From: Pedobacter sp. Leaf176
GTDB lineage: Bacteria; Bacteroidota; Bacteroidia; Sphingobacteriales; Sphingobacteriaceae
DNA: 64,000 nucleotides
Direction of reading: 5' to 3'
Assembly: GCF_001424305.1 (NCBI RefSeq)
Contig: NZ_LMPD01000001.1
Location: forward strand, 682,001-746,000
Both the position numbers and the translations under genes were made by a program. Under the pieces are notes generated by a model. That model was not told the origin of the DNA. It saw nothing but the letters and a program-made list of their open reading frames with translations, and made no database searches. Numbering within the stretch: position 1 is the stretch's first letter; each line of letters opens with the position of its first letter. Positions 49,790 to 57,652 of the stretch are shown here, piece by piece.

Positions 49790-51457
49790 TTAAATGGGAA
49801 ACGAGAATTTAACATTAAGCCCCTGATTGGCTTTAGAATCAAAAGTAATTACCCCAGAAATACTTTTAATACGGGTTTCCGTATTCTTTAATCCATTTCC
49901 AGGTGAAAAATGCTGTATACCTTTTCCATTATCCGAATATAGAACCGTAATTCGTCCATTGTCATGTTGAAAGGCTAATCTTACCACATCCGCCTCGCTA
50001 TGCTTTCTCATATTCGTCATTAGTTCCTGAAGAATCGTAAAAACCTCTATTTTAACCGTTTCCCGCACAGCCTCCCAAATGTGCTCTTCATTTCCATTTA
50101 CAGCAATATTTACCTCAGCCGATTGATAAGAAGAAAACATTTTTGAAAGCGCTTTCGCAAAGCCCGGTTTGTATCCTGTATCAGTGTTTTCGTAAGAAAG
50201 GTCTCTGGAAATGTGATAAATTACATCCAGTTTTTCGGCTACTTCATCCTTATCCATGTGCGGACGGTTATCTATCTCGTCCATAACCTGGTAAATTCTG
50301 TTGGCAACGTGGTCATGAACCTTTTTTGCGTACTTTATTTCTGTGTTTTTAACCTCAATTTCCTTTTCTTGTTTTAGTATTTTCTGGCGTCTTCGATACC
50401 AAAAATAACTGGCTATGGAGAAAGCTATTAAAATGCCAATTCCTATGTATCCGATAACTATGCTGTTTTGCTTTTTCATATTTTCTTCCTGAGCTTTTAG
50501 AAAGTCAGCTTTATTTTTTTCGGTTTCATAGCGGATGAGTGCAAACTGATTCTTTGCGATATTCCTTGCAGTTTGTACGCTGTCGTTCAAATTCTGATAA
50601 ATTTCGAAATAATGCCTGGACTCTTCTAGGGGACTGAGTTTGACTAGCTTTTGAAGTGCTTCTAACTGGTCACCTGAACTTTTGACTTCACGAGCAATTA
50701 CATACATTTTCTTTGCGTAATAGACTGCAGAATCTGATCCTTTCTTCATGTAATAGTCTGAAAGGTGTGAATAACTAGAGTTTAAACCCCACAAGTCCGC
50801 TTCTTTTTCACGTATTCGTAGTGATTTCAAAAAATCAGGTATAGGATTGATTTTTGCGTTTTGGAGCCATTTTGTTTTAGCAATATTTGTTAATGCCCTT
50901 GCATACTCTTTTTGATTCTTACTAATCCCTGATTGGACTTGTTTATATATTTTTAAAGCTTCAGGATAGTTTTTGATTTGTTGATAGACTTTGGCTTTAT
51001 TGTTTTGATAAAGTCTTATATCCAGAGGACTTTCGGAAAATCTGATTGCCAAATCGTAAAATTTTAAAGCATTGTTGAAGTCAGATAATTGAAAAGTTGC
51101 AATGCCTAAATTATTGTAATTAGAATGAATATATGGGTAATGACCCTTATCATTCTTATTAAAATATTTAATAGCATTTAGTGAAATCTCCTGACCGCCA
51201 AAATAATCTCCTTTATCTGTCGATATAATGCCCATATTAACGAGGCACTTACCTGCTCCGAAAGTATCTTTCTGAGATAAGAATACATCTTTGGCTTGAT
51301 TAAAATACCTAAAAGCACTATCGAATTTCTCAACTTCCCGATATTCGAATGCTTTGTCATATAATAAGTTTTCCTTTTTGTTTTGTTCTTTAGGTTGTTT
51401 ATTGGAGCAAGAAAGTAAAAGGCCTATAGGTAATAATAAAATAGAGATGCGTTTCAC
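49790..51457 (-). CDS. TPR-containing sensor histidine kinase (lipoprotein-like N-terminus)
   Basis: A 555-residue kinase. The signal ends in the lipobox LLLSC (Cys17). Tetratricopeptide repeats fill about 28-300, a membrane helix is at about 333-352, a HisKA_3-like helix contains His381 (KKVHDHVANRIYQ), and the ATPase domain has ELMTNMRKHSEA (N box) and DNGKGIQHFSPGNGLKNTET (G boxes). The TPR part would lie in the periplasm and sense a protein or peptide ligand. The product phosphorylates the adjacent response regulator. It is preceded by a small exported Gly/Pro-rich peptide gene, which could be its signal or target. Confidence 0.9.
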   Translation of the reverse strand: MKRISILLLPIGLLLSCSNKQPKEQNKKENLLYDKAFEYREVEKFDSAFRYFNQAKDVFLSQKDTFGAGKCLVNMGIISTDKGDYFGGQEISLNAIKYFNKNDKGHYPYIHSNYNNLGIATFQLSDFNNALKFYDLAIRFSESPLDIRLYQNNKAKVYQQIKNYPEALKIYKQVQSGISKNQKEYARALTNIAKTKWLQNAKINPIPDFLKSLRIREKEADLWGLNSSYSHLSDYYMKKGSDSAVYYAKKMYVIAREVKSSGDQLEALQKLVKLSPLEESRHYFEIYQNLNDSVQTARNIAKNQFALIRYETEKNKADFLKAQEENMKKQNSIVIGYIGIGILIAFSIASYFWYRRRQKILKQEKEIEVKNTEIKYAKKVHDHVANRIYQVMDEIDNRPHMDKDEVAEKLDVIYHISRDLSYENTDTGYKPGFAKALSKMFSSYQSAEVNIAVNGNEEHIWEAVRETVKIEVFTILQELMTNMRKHSEADVVRLAFQHDNGRITVLYSDNGKGIQHFSPGNGLKNTETRIKSISGVITFDSKANQGLNVKFSFPI

Positions 51458-51565
51458 AGTTTTAGTTTTTCTCTAAGGTAATAAAAACAATAAATAAAGG
51501 ATTGTTCATAACTCGAAGAAAGCACTAGGTCCATGTAACTTTATTGGCTAAATAAAGTACAAATC

Positions 51566-51600
51566 AAAAATAAGGCGGATTTACCGCCTTATTTTTTTAC
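51566..51600. terminator. Terminator after the Gly/Pro-rich peptide gene
   Basis: AATAAGGCGG (51569-51578) and CCGCCTTATT (51584-51593) form a perfect stem with A/T tails on both sides. It lies between the stop at 51601 and the kinase start at 51457, so the kinase gene may have its own promoter. Confidence 0.82.
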
Positions 51601-51807
51601 TTAGTCTATTTTTGGAGGTGGATTTTGTCCTGTATCTCCACCCGTTCCGTCGCCAGGAGGCGGGTCACCTGGGTCACCGGGATTTCCAGGATCACCAGGC
51701 GCATCCTGAGTGGTTACTACTGTTCCGTTGCCATTAGGGCAAGAACTATTTGTATTAGATGGGTTAACCAGTCCTAATAGGATGGCAATAAACAAAGGAA
51801 TAAACAT
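51601..51807 (-). CDS. Small exported Gly/Pro-rich peptide
   Basis: A 68-residue protein with a signal-like N-terminus (MFIPLFIAILLGLVNPSNTN) and a mature part with one Cys and a collagen-like run GDPGNPGDPGDPPPGDGTGG, then DTGQNPPP. It has no known domain. The high Gly/Pro/Asp content suggests an extended, calcium- or surface-associated peptide. It lies upstream of a TPR histidine kinase, beyond a terminator, so a signalling link is possible but not shown. Confidence 0.6.
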   Translation of the reverse strand: MFIPLFIAILLGLVNPSNTNSSCPNGNGTVVTTQDAPGDPGNPGDPGDPPPGDGTGGDTGQNPPPKID

Positions 51808-52120
51808 GATTCAAAAATTTAAAAGTGAAATACTTGCAGTTCCCCTCGAGCCGTTCGAGGGGGTTGCTGCTGTGTAAATCAGAAGGCCTTCTGAATTTTT
51901 GGGAAGTGTTTTGAGTTTCAATCGCGGGAGCTAATAATTGCTTCCCATTTCAGCTAATAACTACCGCGATGTCTGCTCTTTTATCAATCCGTTTTTTTGT
52001 TTAGCTTCGATAGCGAATCGTTGCTTGTTCCGATTGACAGTACAAATATGGGTAGGCTAAAAAGCTAATGGACAGATAATTCCGGTTATTCTTTTAATTC
52101 TTTTTATATTCTTTCTGAAT
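51808..52120. other. Divergent regulatory gap with two hairpins
   Basis: This gap lies between the minus-strand peptide gene and the plus-strand 52182 gene. It contains the hairpin CCCCTCGA-GCCGT-TCGAGGGG (51842-51862) and the 16-base palindrome TCAGAAGGCCTTCTGA (51879-51894) followed by a T run on the plus strand. No gene is visible. The hairpins would be in the leader of the peptide gene transcript. Confidence 0.5.
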
Positions 52121-52152
52121 TCCGGAAAACCGTAAAATTCCGGAAATTCCGT
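52121..52152 (+). promoter_or_regulatory. Repeated TTCCGGAA sites upstream of the 52182 gene
   Basis: The palindrome TTCCGGAA occurs at 52121-52128 and again 18 bases later at 52139-52146, with further TTCCG half-sites at 52081 and 52148. The spacing of about two helical turns and the position 30-60 bases before the start codon suggest transcription-factor binding sites. Confidence 0.45.
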
Positions 52153-52181
52153 TTTTATTTTTACGCTTAAATTTTTGAAAA

Positions 52182-53108
52182 ATGCCCGAAGATTATCAAG
52201 ATGCAGTACTGGCTGCTTATAAGCAAAAGCAGAAAAAAGAAGATGAAAAGCTTCCGCTATTTCTATTGAGGCCAACTGCAGTTAAATTGAAAAAAGCGTG
52301 TCTAAGAAAGTACGATGCCAGTGAAGAGGCTAGAGATATATTTTCTGAATTTTTTAATAAGGATAGGATAAATACTGATTTTTCTTCGATTATATCAAAG
52401 GCGGATGAGGGTTGTTTTAGGCCATTATTAAATCACTTAAATGGAGTAACTGCGAGGACTGATGAGAAAAACACCGAACTCTTAGCATGGTTAATCGATT
52501 TTCAGCCCAGGCCGAGCATAACTTATTATAAAAATCAATTTCCTGATAGAGGTGCTCCTCCTACACCACCTACTCCTCCAGTTCCGCCTCCTAAAAAAAA
52601 TCAGCTGAAGGTCTATAGTATTATTTTAAAAACCAGTATAACATTTATCACGCTTTTCATTATAACTATAGCCTATGTATTTTGGAAGAAAAATAAAGAT
52701 AAAAACATAAGGGAGGCCAGTTCTACGGAGCAGTGCATGTATTGGACAGGATTGCATTACGAGCCAATTGCTTGTGATGATAAAGATGTGACTAAGCTGA
52801 AACTCCCTTTAAATAAAGAGCAATTAGCAAGTCAACAAAAAATCACTGAGCCAGATACCCTTACAGCGCACTCTTTAGGTAAGGTTTGGTATGGAAAAAT
52901 AAATAGCAAACCCGAATTTTATACAGATTCCGGAACGAATCCACAGGATACAACAAAAAGACTATTGCCTTTAACCCAGTATATGCTGCATAAGTATGTG
53001 TCTTATGATCGATATCGGTTAGAGGTATTAATCTGGTCTGTTTCTTTGCTCGCTTTGTTTGGTGTTTTAGCGGGTGCGGCATATAGGTACCGCCCAAAAA
53101 AATATTAG
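52182..53108 (+). CDS. Membrane protein with conserved N-terminal cytoplasmic domain, unknown function
   Basis: A 308-residue protein. Residues 1 to about 125 form a helical cytoplasmic domain (KKACLRKYDASEEARDIFSE and KADEGCFRPLLNHLNGVTAR, then TDEKNTELLAWLIDFQPRP), followed by a proline stretch (PPTPPTPPVPPPKK), a membrane helix (about 150-172), a periplasmic part and a last membrane helix (about 282-302). I do not know the family. It is divergent from the peptide-kinase-regulator cluster. Confidence 0.7.
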   Translation: MPEDYQDAVLAAYKQKQKKEDEKLPLFLLRPTAVKLKKACLRKYDASEEARDIFSEFFNKDRINTDFSSIISKADEGCFRPLLNHLNGVTARTDEKNTELLAWLIDFQPRPSITYYKNQFPDRGAPPTPPTPPVPPPKKNQLKVYSIILKTSITFITLFIITIAYVFWKKNKDKNIREASSTEQCMYWTGLHYEPIACDDKDVTKLKLPLNKEQLASQQKITEPDTLTAHSLGKVWYGKINSKPEFYTDSGTNPQDTTKRLLPLTQYMLHKYVSYDRYRLEVLIWSVSLLALFGVLAGAAYRYRPKKY

Positions 53109-53117
53109 AGCGTCAGA

Positions 53118-53290
53118 TTTAAAGATCTCTCCGTTTCGCTGTGCTGCAGTCGAGAAGACGACATGCTGGATTAATAAAAGCTTAGAGATAAGTCGTCATT
53201 TCGAGCACCGCCGAGAAATCTTTGTAACGAGAGCCGGGTTCAAAGATCGTTCCGCCCTGTTTCAGTCGAAGAAGACCAAAAGAAAGTCAT
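53118..53290. repeat. Cluster of AGATC/CGTCATTTCGAG dispersed repeats
   Basis: Three related pieces in alternating orientation: AAAGATCTCTCCGTTTCGCT...AGACGACA (from about 53121), CGTCATTTCGAGCACCGCCG followed by AGAAATCTTT (about 53194-53223), and CAAAGATCGTTCCGCC (from about 53240). A further relative is at 61929-61960. All are non-coding. Confidence 0.65.
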
Positions 53291-53312
53291 CTTTCAAGCT
53301 TAAATTAATCCG

Positions 53313-54224
53313 CTATTGAACTGTTGGAGCATAAATAGCCTCCAAAGCCTCCTCCAAACGCGTGAATTTAAATTTAAAACCCGCATCTAAAAGCTTTTGA
53401 GCAGATGTATTGCTGCTCATCAGTACGGCTTCAACCCTTTCTCCTAAGATTAATTTAATAGCGGCTTTTGGTACTTTAACCGGCCAGAAAGGGCGGTGAA
53501 GTTTTTTCGCAATGGCTTTTGTTAAACCTTTGTTCGTAACCGGAAAAGGAGCGCAGGCATTATAACAGCCTTCCATTGCTGTATTTTCTATGGCATCGAT
53601 GTACATGGCAACCATATCGTCAAGGTGCAGCCAGGGTGTCCACTGCTTTCCGGTTCCGATTGCGGCGCCAGCAAAAAGGCGCACTGGCAAATCCAGTTGG
53701 GGCAATGCACCGCCAGCTTTACTTAAAACGATTCCGGTGCGGAGTTTTACAATTCTAAGGCTTAACTTTTTGCCTTCATCTACCGCCCGCTCCCAGAGCT
53801 TACAACATTCTGCCAGGAAACCATAGCCATTAGGACTTTCTTCCGTTAAAATTTCATCTCCACAATCGCCATAATAGCCAACAGCCGATGCCGAGATGAA
53901 AGATTTTATGTTGTGGTTTTTTGATTCCTTGATGGCTTTAAAAAGCAATGCCGCCGATTTTACGCGACTGTCGATAATCTGTTTTTTGCGTTCGTCTGTC
54001 CATGCTTTATCAGCAACTGGTTCTCCGGCAAGGTGAACAACTGCATCCACACCGGTTAAGCAAGCAACATCTATCTGTTCCTCGTATACATCCCAGCGAA
54101 ATGCATGTTCACCTTCAGGTTTCCGGGATAAGGTATTCACCTCGTAGCCCATTCCCAGCAGTTTTTTTTTCAGCGCTGAACCCACCAAACCTGTTGCCCC
54201 GGTAATCAGAATTTTTTTAGCCAT
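53313..54224 (-). CDS. TIGR01777-family NAD(P)-dependent epimerase-like protein
   Basis: A 303-residue short-chain dehydrogenase fold of the YfcH/TIGR01777 type: Rossmann ITGATGLVGSALKKKLLGMG, then VDAVVHLAGEPVADKAWTDE, SASAVGYYGD (with the active-site Tyr region), WTPWLHLDDMV, and the C-terminal DUF1731 with RVEAVLMSSNTSAQKLLDAG. The reaction is unknown; relatives are linked to cell division or redox metabolism by name only. A heptamer tandem repeat lies 40 bases upstream of its start. Confidence 0.9.
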   Translation of the reverse strand: MAKKILITGATGLVGSALKKKLLGMGYEVNTLSRKPEGEHAFRWDVYEEQIDVACLTGVDAVVHLAGEPVADKAWTDERKKQIIDSRVKSAALLFKAIKESKNHNIKSFISASAVGYYGDCGDEILTEESPNGYGFLAECCKLWERAVDEGKKLSLRIVKLRTGIVLSKAGGALPQLDLPVRLFAGAAIGTGKQWTPWLHLDDMVAMYIDAIENTAMEGCYNACAPFPVTNKGLTKAIAKKLHRPFWPVKVPKAAIKLILGERVEAVLMSSNTSAQKLLDAGFKFKFTRLEEALEAIYAPTVQ

Positions 54225-54263
54225 AATTTACAAACACCCAAGATACAAAAGGGTTTTTGTTAA

Positions 54264-54331
54264 TGGAAAGTGGAAAGTGGAAAGTGGAAAGTGGAAAGTG
54301 GAAAGTGGAAAGTGGAAAGTGGAAATGGAAA
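54264..54331. repeat. Heptamer tandem repeat (TGGAAAG)8 plus (TGGAAA)2
   Basis: Eight exact TGGAAAG units from 54264 to 54319, then two TGGAAA units. The array lies between the starts of the epimerase gene (40 bases away, minus strand) and the end of the DUF4139 gene, so its copy number could change promoter spacing for the epimerase gene. Confidence 0.9.
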
Positions 54332-54392
54332 TGGATAGGTTTGCCCGCATGCCTATTATCTATTTCCCACTACCCATTTCCCCCTTCTTAAA

Positions 54393-55991
54393 TTAAAGCC
54401 CGGCTATAACTTTATTTTTTGGCGCCTTAACGGAATAACTTAACTTAATTGTTTTGGTTTCGTTAGGCTCTACTTTCAGATTCCAGGTAAGCATACCTGT
54501 TTCTTTAGTTACTTCAGCACCACTACTGTCGACTAATTCAATCTCAATATCACTATCTGTAGATAAAGGATACTGGTCTTTTAGGGATAGTTCGATTGCT
54601 TCTTTTTTAGAGTTTCTAATTTTTATGAGGTAGGTAAATAGCTGTTTTTTATTGTTGCCTATAAATTTCGTGCTGCTAAAATCTTCCTGTTTTTCTTTAG
54701 TAATAAGGATTTTTTTGTCTTTACCCATGCTTAAACTCAGCGTGTCTGAAATATTCGCAGGATTGATAAAAGACTTGCCCGTAAATGTACCGTCGAAAAT
54801 AATGTTCGCGTTTCCTGCTTGTAAATTTAGTTTTTCCCAATCCAACACATCGGCTAATAAATAAGCATCAGTACTTATTCTTGGTGCGGCATAATATTTA
54901 TATTTGGCAAGTACCTGATATTCTTTAAAAGAAACCGTGTGCGGTTTGTTATCGCTATTTACATCGTAAGGGATATTGATATCGAAAGTTACACCAAGTT
55001 GAGTTTCATTAACAGATGTGTAATCATTTATCGTGGAGACGGAGCCGATAACGTCTTTTCTTTTTGTACTGCCATAACCGACAGCAATGGTTTCATTTAA
55101 CTGCACTGGCGATGCTAACCCTCTAATTCTAATTTGCGGCTGGATAACAGAAACAAACCAGGGATGTAAAGTTGGTGCGGTAATGTTATAATTTGGGTTT
55201 CCTGTAGATAAAGCAAGTTTAACCTTTTTCCAATCTAATCCTGTGTTTTGTGTAATCGCTCCTTTGTATACAATACCCAGCGGACTCAACGTATTTACTG
55301 CTTTGATGTCGTAACTCGCTGACCAGCTAGCATTCGGCGTAACATAAGAAACGTTATAACTTGCATCTGTATTTTCTTTTGCCATCAGTTGCAGAACCAA
55401 TTGTCCTAATTGTTGATTCGGATTGTTACGGAGTTCAGCCAATTGTTGTTGTAAAGCGTCTAACTTCCGGGCCTGCTTCTCTTCTATTAAGCCAATGGCT
55501 ATTATAGCGTTACGTACTTCGGTACTTTTTGCCCGGTAATATGCTGCAAGTTTTATCAATTCGGCAACATTTGTACCTGTATTTGTACCACCGGATTTTC
55601 TGTTTTCATCTAACAGAACCAATGTTTGTTCTTCAACGGTTTTAGCATTTTTAATTTTTGACAATTCTGTATTCACAATTTTAATGCTATCATTCAGAAG
55701 CTTGATTTCTGGGTTGGCAGCATCCGTATTTAAAAAATCACGATTAAACTGAACAGCTAAAATGGTTACACCCGCAGAAACACCAACCTGGATTGAGTTT
55801 TCGTTTATACGCCCTGAAATATTATTAACTACAATTTCTGATGTTCCGGAAGGAAGCTTAACGTTTCCATGGTGCGTTAATTGTGCGCCATTGTTATAAA
55901 CGGTTACACTTTCCAGGATGGCTTTACTCTTTATTTGCTGCTGTGCGCAAACACTAAGCGGGAATAATAATGTGATTAAAATGCGTTTCAT
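54393..55991 (-). CDS. DUF4139 (MuiA-type) exported protein
   Basis: A 532-residue protein: signal peptide (MKRILITLLFPLSVCAQ), an N-terminal DUF4140 strand region (ILESVTVYNNGAQLTHHGNV), a coiled coil (about 110-200), then the DUF4139 beta domain (TPNASWSASYDIKAVN to the end, ETKTIKLSYSVKAPKNK). I chose the ATG at 55991; the frame opens at 56147 without a signal. At residues about 283-318, within a loop of DUF4139, it has IAVGYGSTKRKDVIGSVSTI, which resembles the plug-domain motif of SusC-type receptors. Function is unknown; MuiA homologues affect mucoidy. Confidence 0.85.
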   Translation of the reverse strand: MKRILITLLFPLSVCAQQQIKSKAILESVTVYNNGAQLTHHGNVKLPSGTSEIVVNNISGRINENSIQVGVSAGVTILAVQFNRDFLNTDAANPEIKLLNDSIKIVNTELSKIKNAKTVEEQTLVLLDENRKSGGTNTGTNVAELIKLAAYYRAKSTEVRNAIIAIGLIEEKQARKLDALQQQLAELRNNPNQQLGQLVLQLMAKENTDASYNVSYVTPNASWSASYDIKAVNTLSPLGIVYKGAITQNTGLDWKKVKLALSTGNPNYNITAPTLHPWFVSVIQPQIRIRGLASPVQLNETIAVGYGSTKRKDVIGSVSTINDYTSVNETQLGVTFDINIPYDVNSDNKPHTVSFKEYQVLAKYKYYAAPRISTDAYLLADVLDWEKLNLQAGNANIIFDGTFTGKSFINPANISDTLSLSMGKDKKILITKEKQEDFSSTKFIGNNKKQLFTYLIKIRNSKKEAIELSLKDQYPLSTDSDIEIELVDSSGAEVTKETGMLTWNLKVEPNETKTIKLSYSVKAPKNKVIAGL

Positions 55992-56160
55992 TTTTGTGGG
56001 TATGTTATTTAAATTTTGAGAAATGATGTCGCTTTCAATAACATTCCATAAGAGAATCGTATTTTGTTTAGGATTTGTAAAGAATTCGACATGTTTTTGA
56101 TGCCCGGAAAAAATACAATAAATTTGTAATAGCGTTCTTAATACCATTTTTCAATAAAAG

Positions 56161-57435
56161 ATGTCAAAAAAAATTCTTGTCTGGTTTAGAAACGATCTTC
56201 GTTTGCATGATAACGAAATGCTGGTCGAGGCAATTGCTAAATCGGACTCAATTTTACCGGTCTACATTATTGATCCCCGTCTTTTCGGTTCCACTAGATA
56301 TGGTACGCTAAAAACAGGAAGCATCAGGGCGCAATTTATTTTAGAAAGTATTGCCGCGTTAAGGAATTCATTAAAGCAAATTGGCGGCAATCTTTTGGTA
56401 AAAGAAGGCAAGCCTGAAGAAATTATTCCTGTATTGGTTCAGGAATATGAAATCAATGAAGTTTATCACCATCGCGAAGTTGCAGAAGAAGAAACCCAGA
56501 TTTCGACTTTAGTTGAAAATGGATTATGGAAATTACGCATCAATTTAAAGCATTTTATTGGCCATACCCTTTACAATAAAGAAGACTTGCCTTTTCCAAT
56601 AAAGGATATTCCGGATGCATTCAACCAATTCAAAAAGAAAATTGAACGTGACGCGATTATTAAACCTTGCTTCCCAGCTCCGGATAGGATTAACGTGGCG
56701 GAGGTTATCGATTGGGGAAATATTCCACCTTTAGCAGATTTACAACTAACCACCCAGGAAAAAGATAGGCGGTCTGATTTTGAATTTATTGGTGGTGAAA
56801 CAGAAGGAATAAGTACTTTGCAGAAAGTAATTGTAGCGATGCAGCAAGCCGCAACAACTAAAAATCTGATTTTAGCATCTAAACTTTCGGCCTGGTTGGC
56901 CATGGGTTGTTTGTCGCCACGCAAGGTGTATTGGGAAATTAAGAAAATGGAAGGCATGCCAAATACCAAGGCGATGTTTAACCACGTTCTGCTGGGATTA
57001 CTTTGGCGAGATTATTTTCGTTTCATGTTCAAAAAATATGGAAACACATTTTTTAAACCCGACGGCTTTGGTAGCCAGGGGATAACAGACGAAGCCAATA
57101 CCGAGGAGAATTTTAACAGCTGGAAAAACGGGCAAACGGGTTTTGCCATTGTTGATGCCGTTATGAATGAGCTTAATCAAACCGGTTACATTTCAAATAT
57201 CGCCCGCCAAACTGCGGCATTATACCTGATTAATAATTTAGAAGTAAGCTGGGTTTTAGGTGCTGCATATTTCGAAGAAAAATTAATCGACTATAATCCG
57301 GCAAGTAATTGGGGTAACTGGGCCAATATGGCTGGTGTAGGTAACGATCAGAAAACAAAGAGTGTTTTTGATTTAGATAAGAACATTAAAAATTTAGATC
57401 CGAAAGGAAATTATGCCTTAACCTGGGCCTCGTAG
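56161..57435 (+). CDS. Cryptochrome DASH
   Basis: A 424-residue photolyase-family flavoprotein. The DASH signatures are present: LVWFRNDLRLHDNEMLVEAI, PFPIKDIPDAFNQFKKKIE and the C-terminal YISNIARQTAALYLINNLEV, then NWGNWANMAGVGND. DASH proteins bind FAD and MTHF and repair single-stranded CPD lesions. With the class I photolyase at 38862 the strain has two complementary light-dependent repair enzymes. It is divergent from the DUF4139 gene with a gap of 169 bases. Confidence 0.94.
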   Translation: MSKKILVWFRNDLRLHDNEMLVEAIAKSDSILPVYIIDPRLFGSTRYGTLKTGSIRAQFILESIAALRNSLKQIGGNLLVKEGKPEEIIPVLVQEYEINEVYHHREVAEEETQISTLVENGLWKLRINLKHFIGHTLYNKEDLPFPIKDIPDAFNQFKKKIERDAIIKPCFPAPDRINVAEVIDWGNIPPLADLQLTTQEKDRRSDFEFIGGETEGISTLQKVIVAMQQAATTKNLILASKLSAWLAMGCLSPRKVYWEIKKMEGMPNTKAMFNHVLLGLLWRDYFRFMFKKYGNTFFKPDGFGSQGITDEANTEENFNSWKNGQTGFAIVDAVMNELNQTGYISNIARQTAALYLINNLEVSWVLGAAYFEEKLIDYNPASNWGNWANMAGVGNDQKTKSVFDLDKNIKNLDPKGNYALTWAS

Positions 57436-57594
57436 GATTAAAGATTAAGGAACAAAGAGTAAAGATTAACGCTTCATAGAGAAATTGTTGAATTGTTCAA
57501 TTGTTGGGCTCCAATTTAACGAGTAGGGCTAAGCCATCGATTTTTTTTAATCCTTTAATCCTGTAAATCCTGAGTAATATTTTAATCGAGTTTT

Positions 57595-57627
57595 TTGCCA
57601 TTTATATAAGGTAAAATTCTAATTTTG
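57595..57627 (+). promoter_or_regulatory. sucA promoter
   Basis: TTG at 57595-57597, 22 bases, then TAATTTTG at 57620-57627, which matches TAnnTTTG. The ATG is 26 bases further on. Confidence 0.65.
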
Positions 57628-57652
57628 TAATGCTTATAGTAAACATTTAATA

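Noticed and set aside
52057..52275. Minus-strand open frame across the 52182 start
   Set aside because: It overlaps the start of a better plus-strand gene and the repeated TTCCGGAA sites, and shows no domain.
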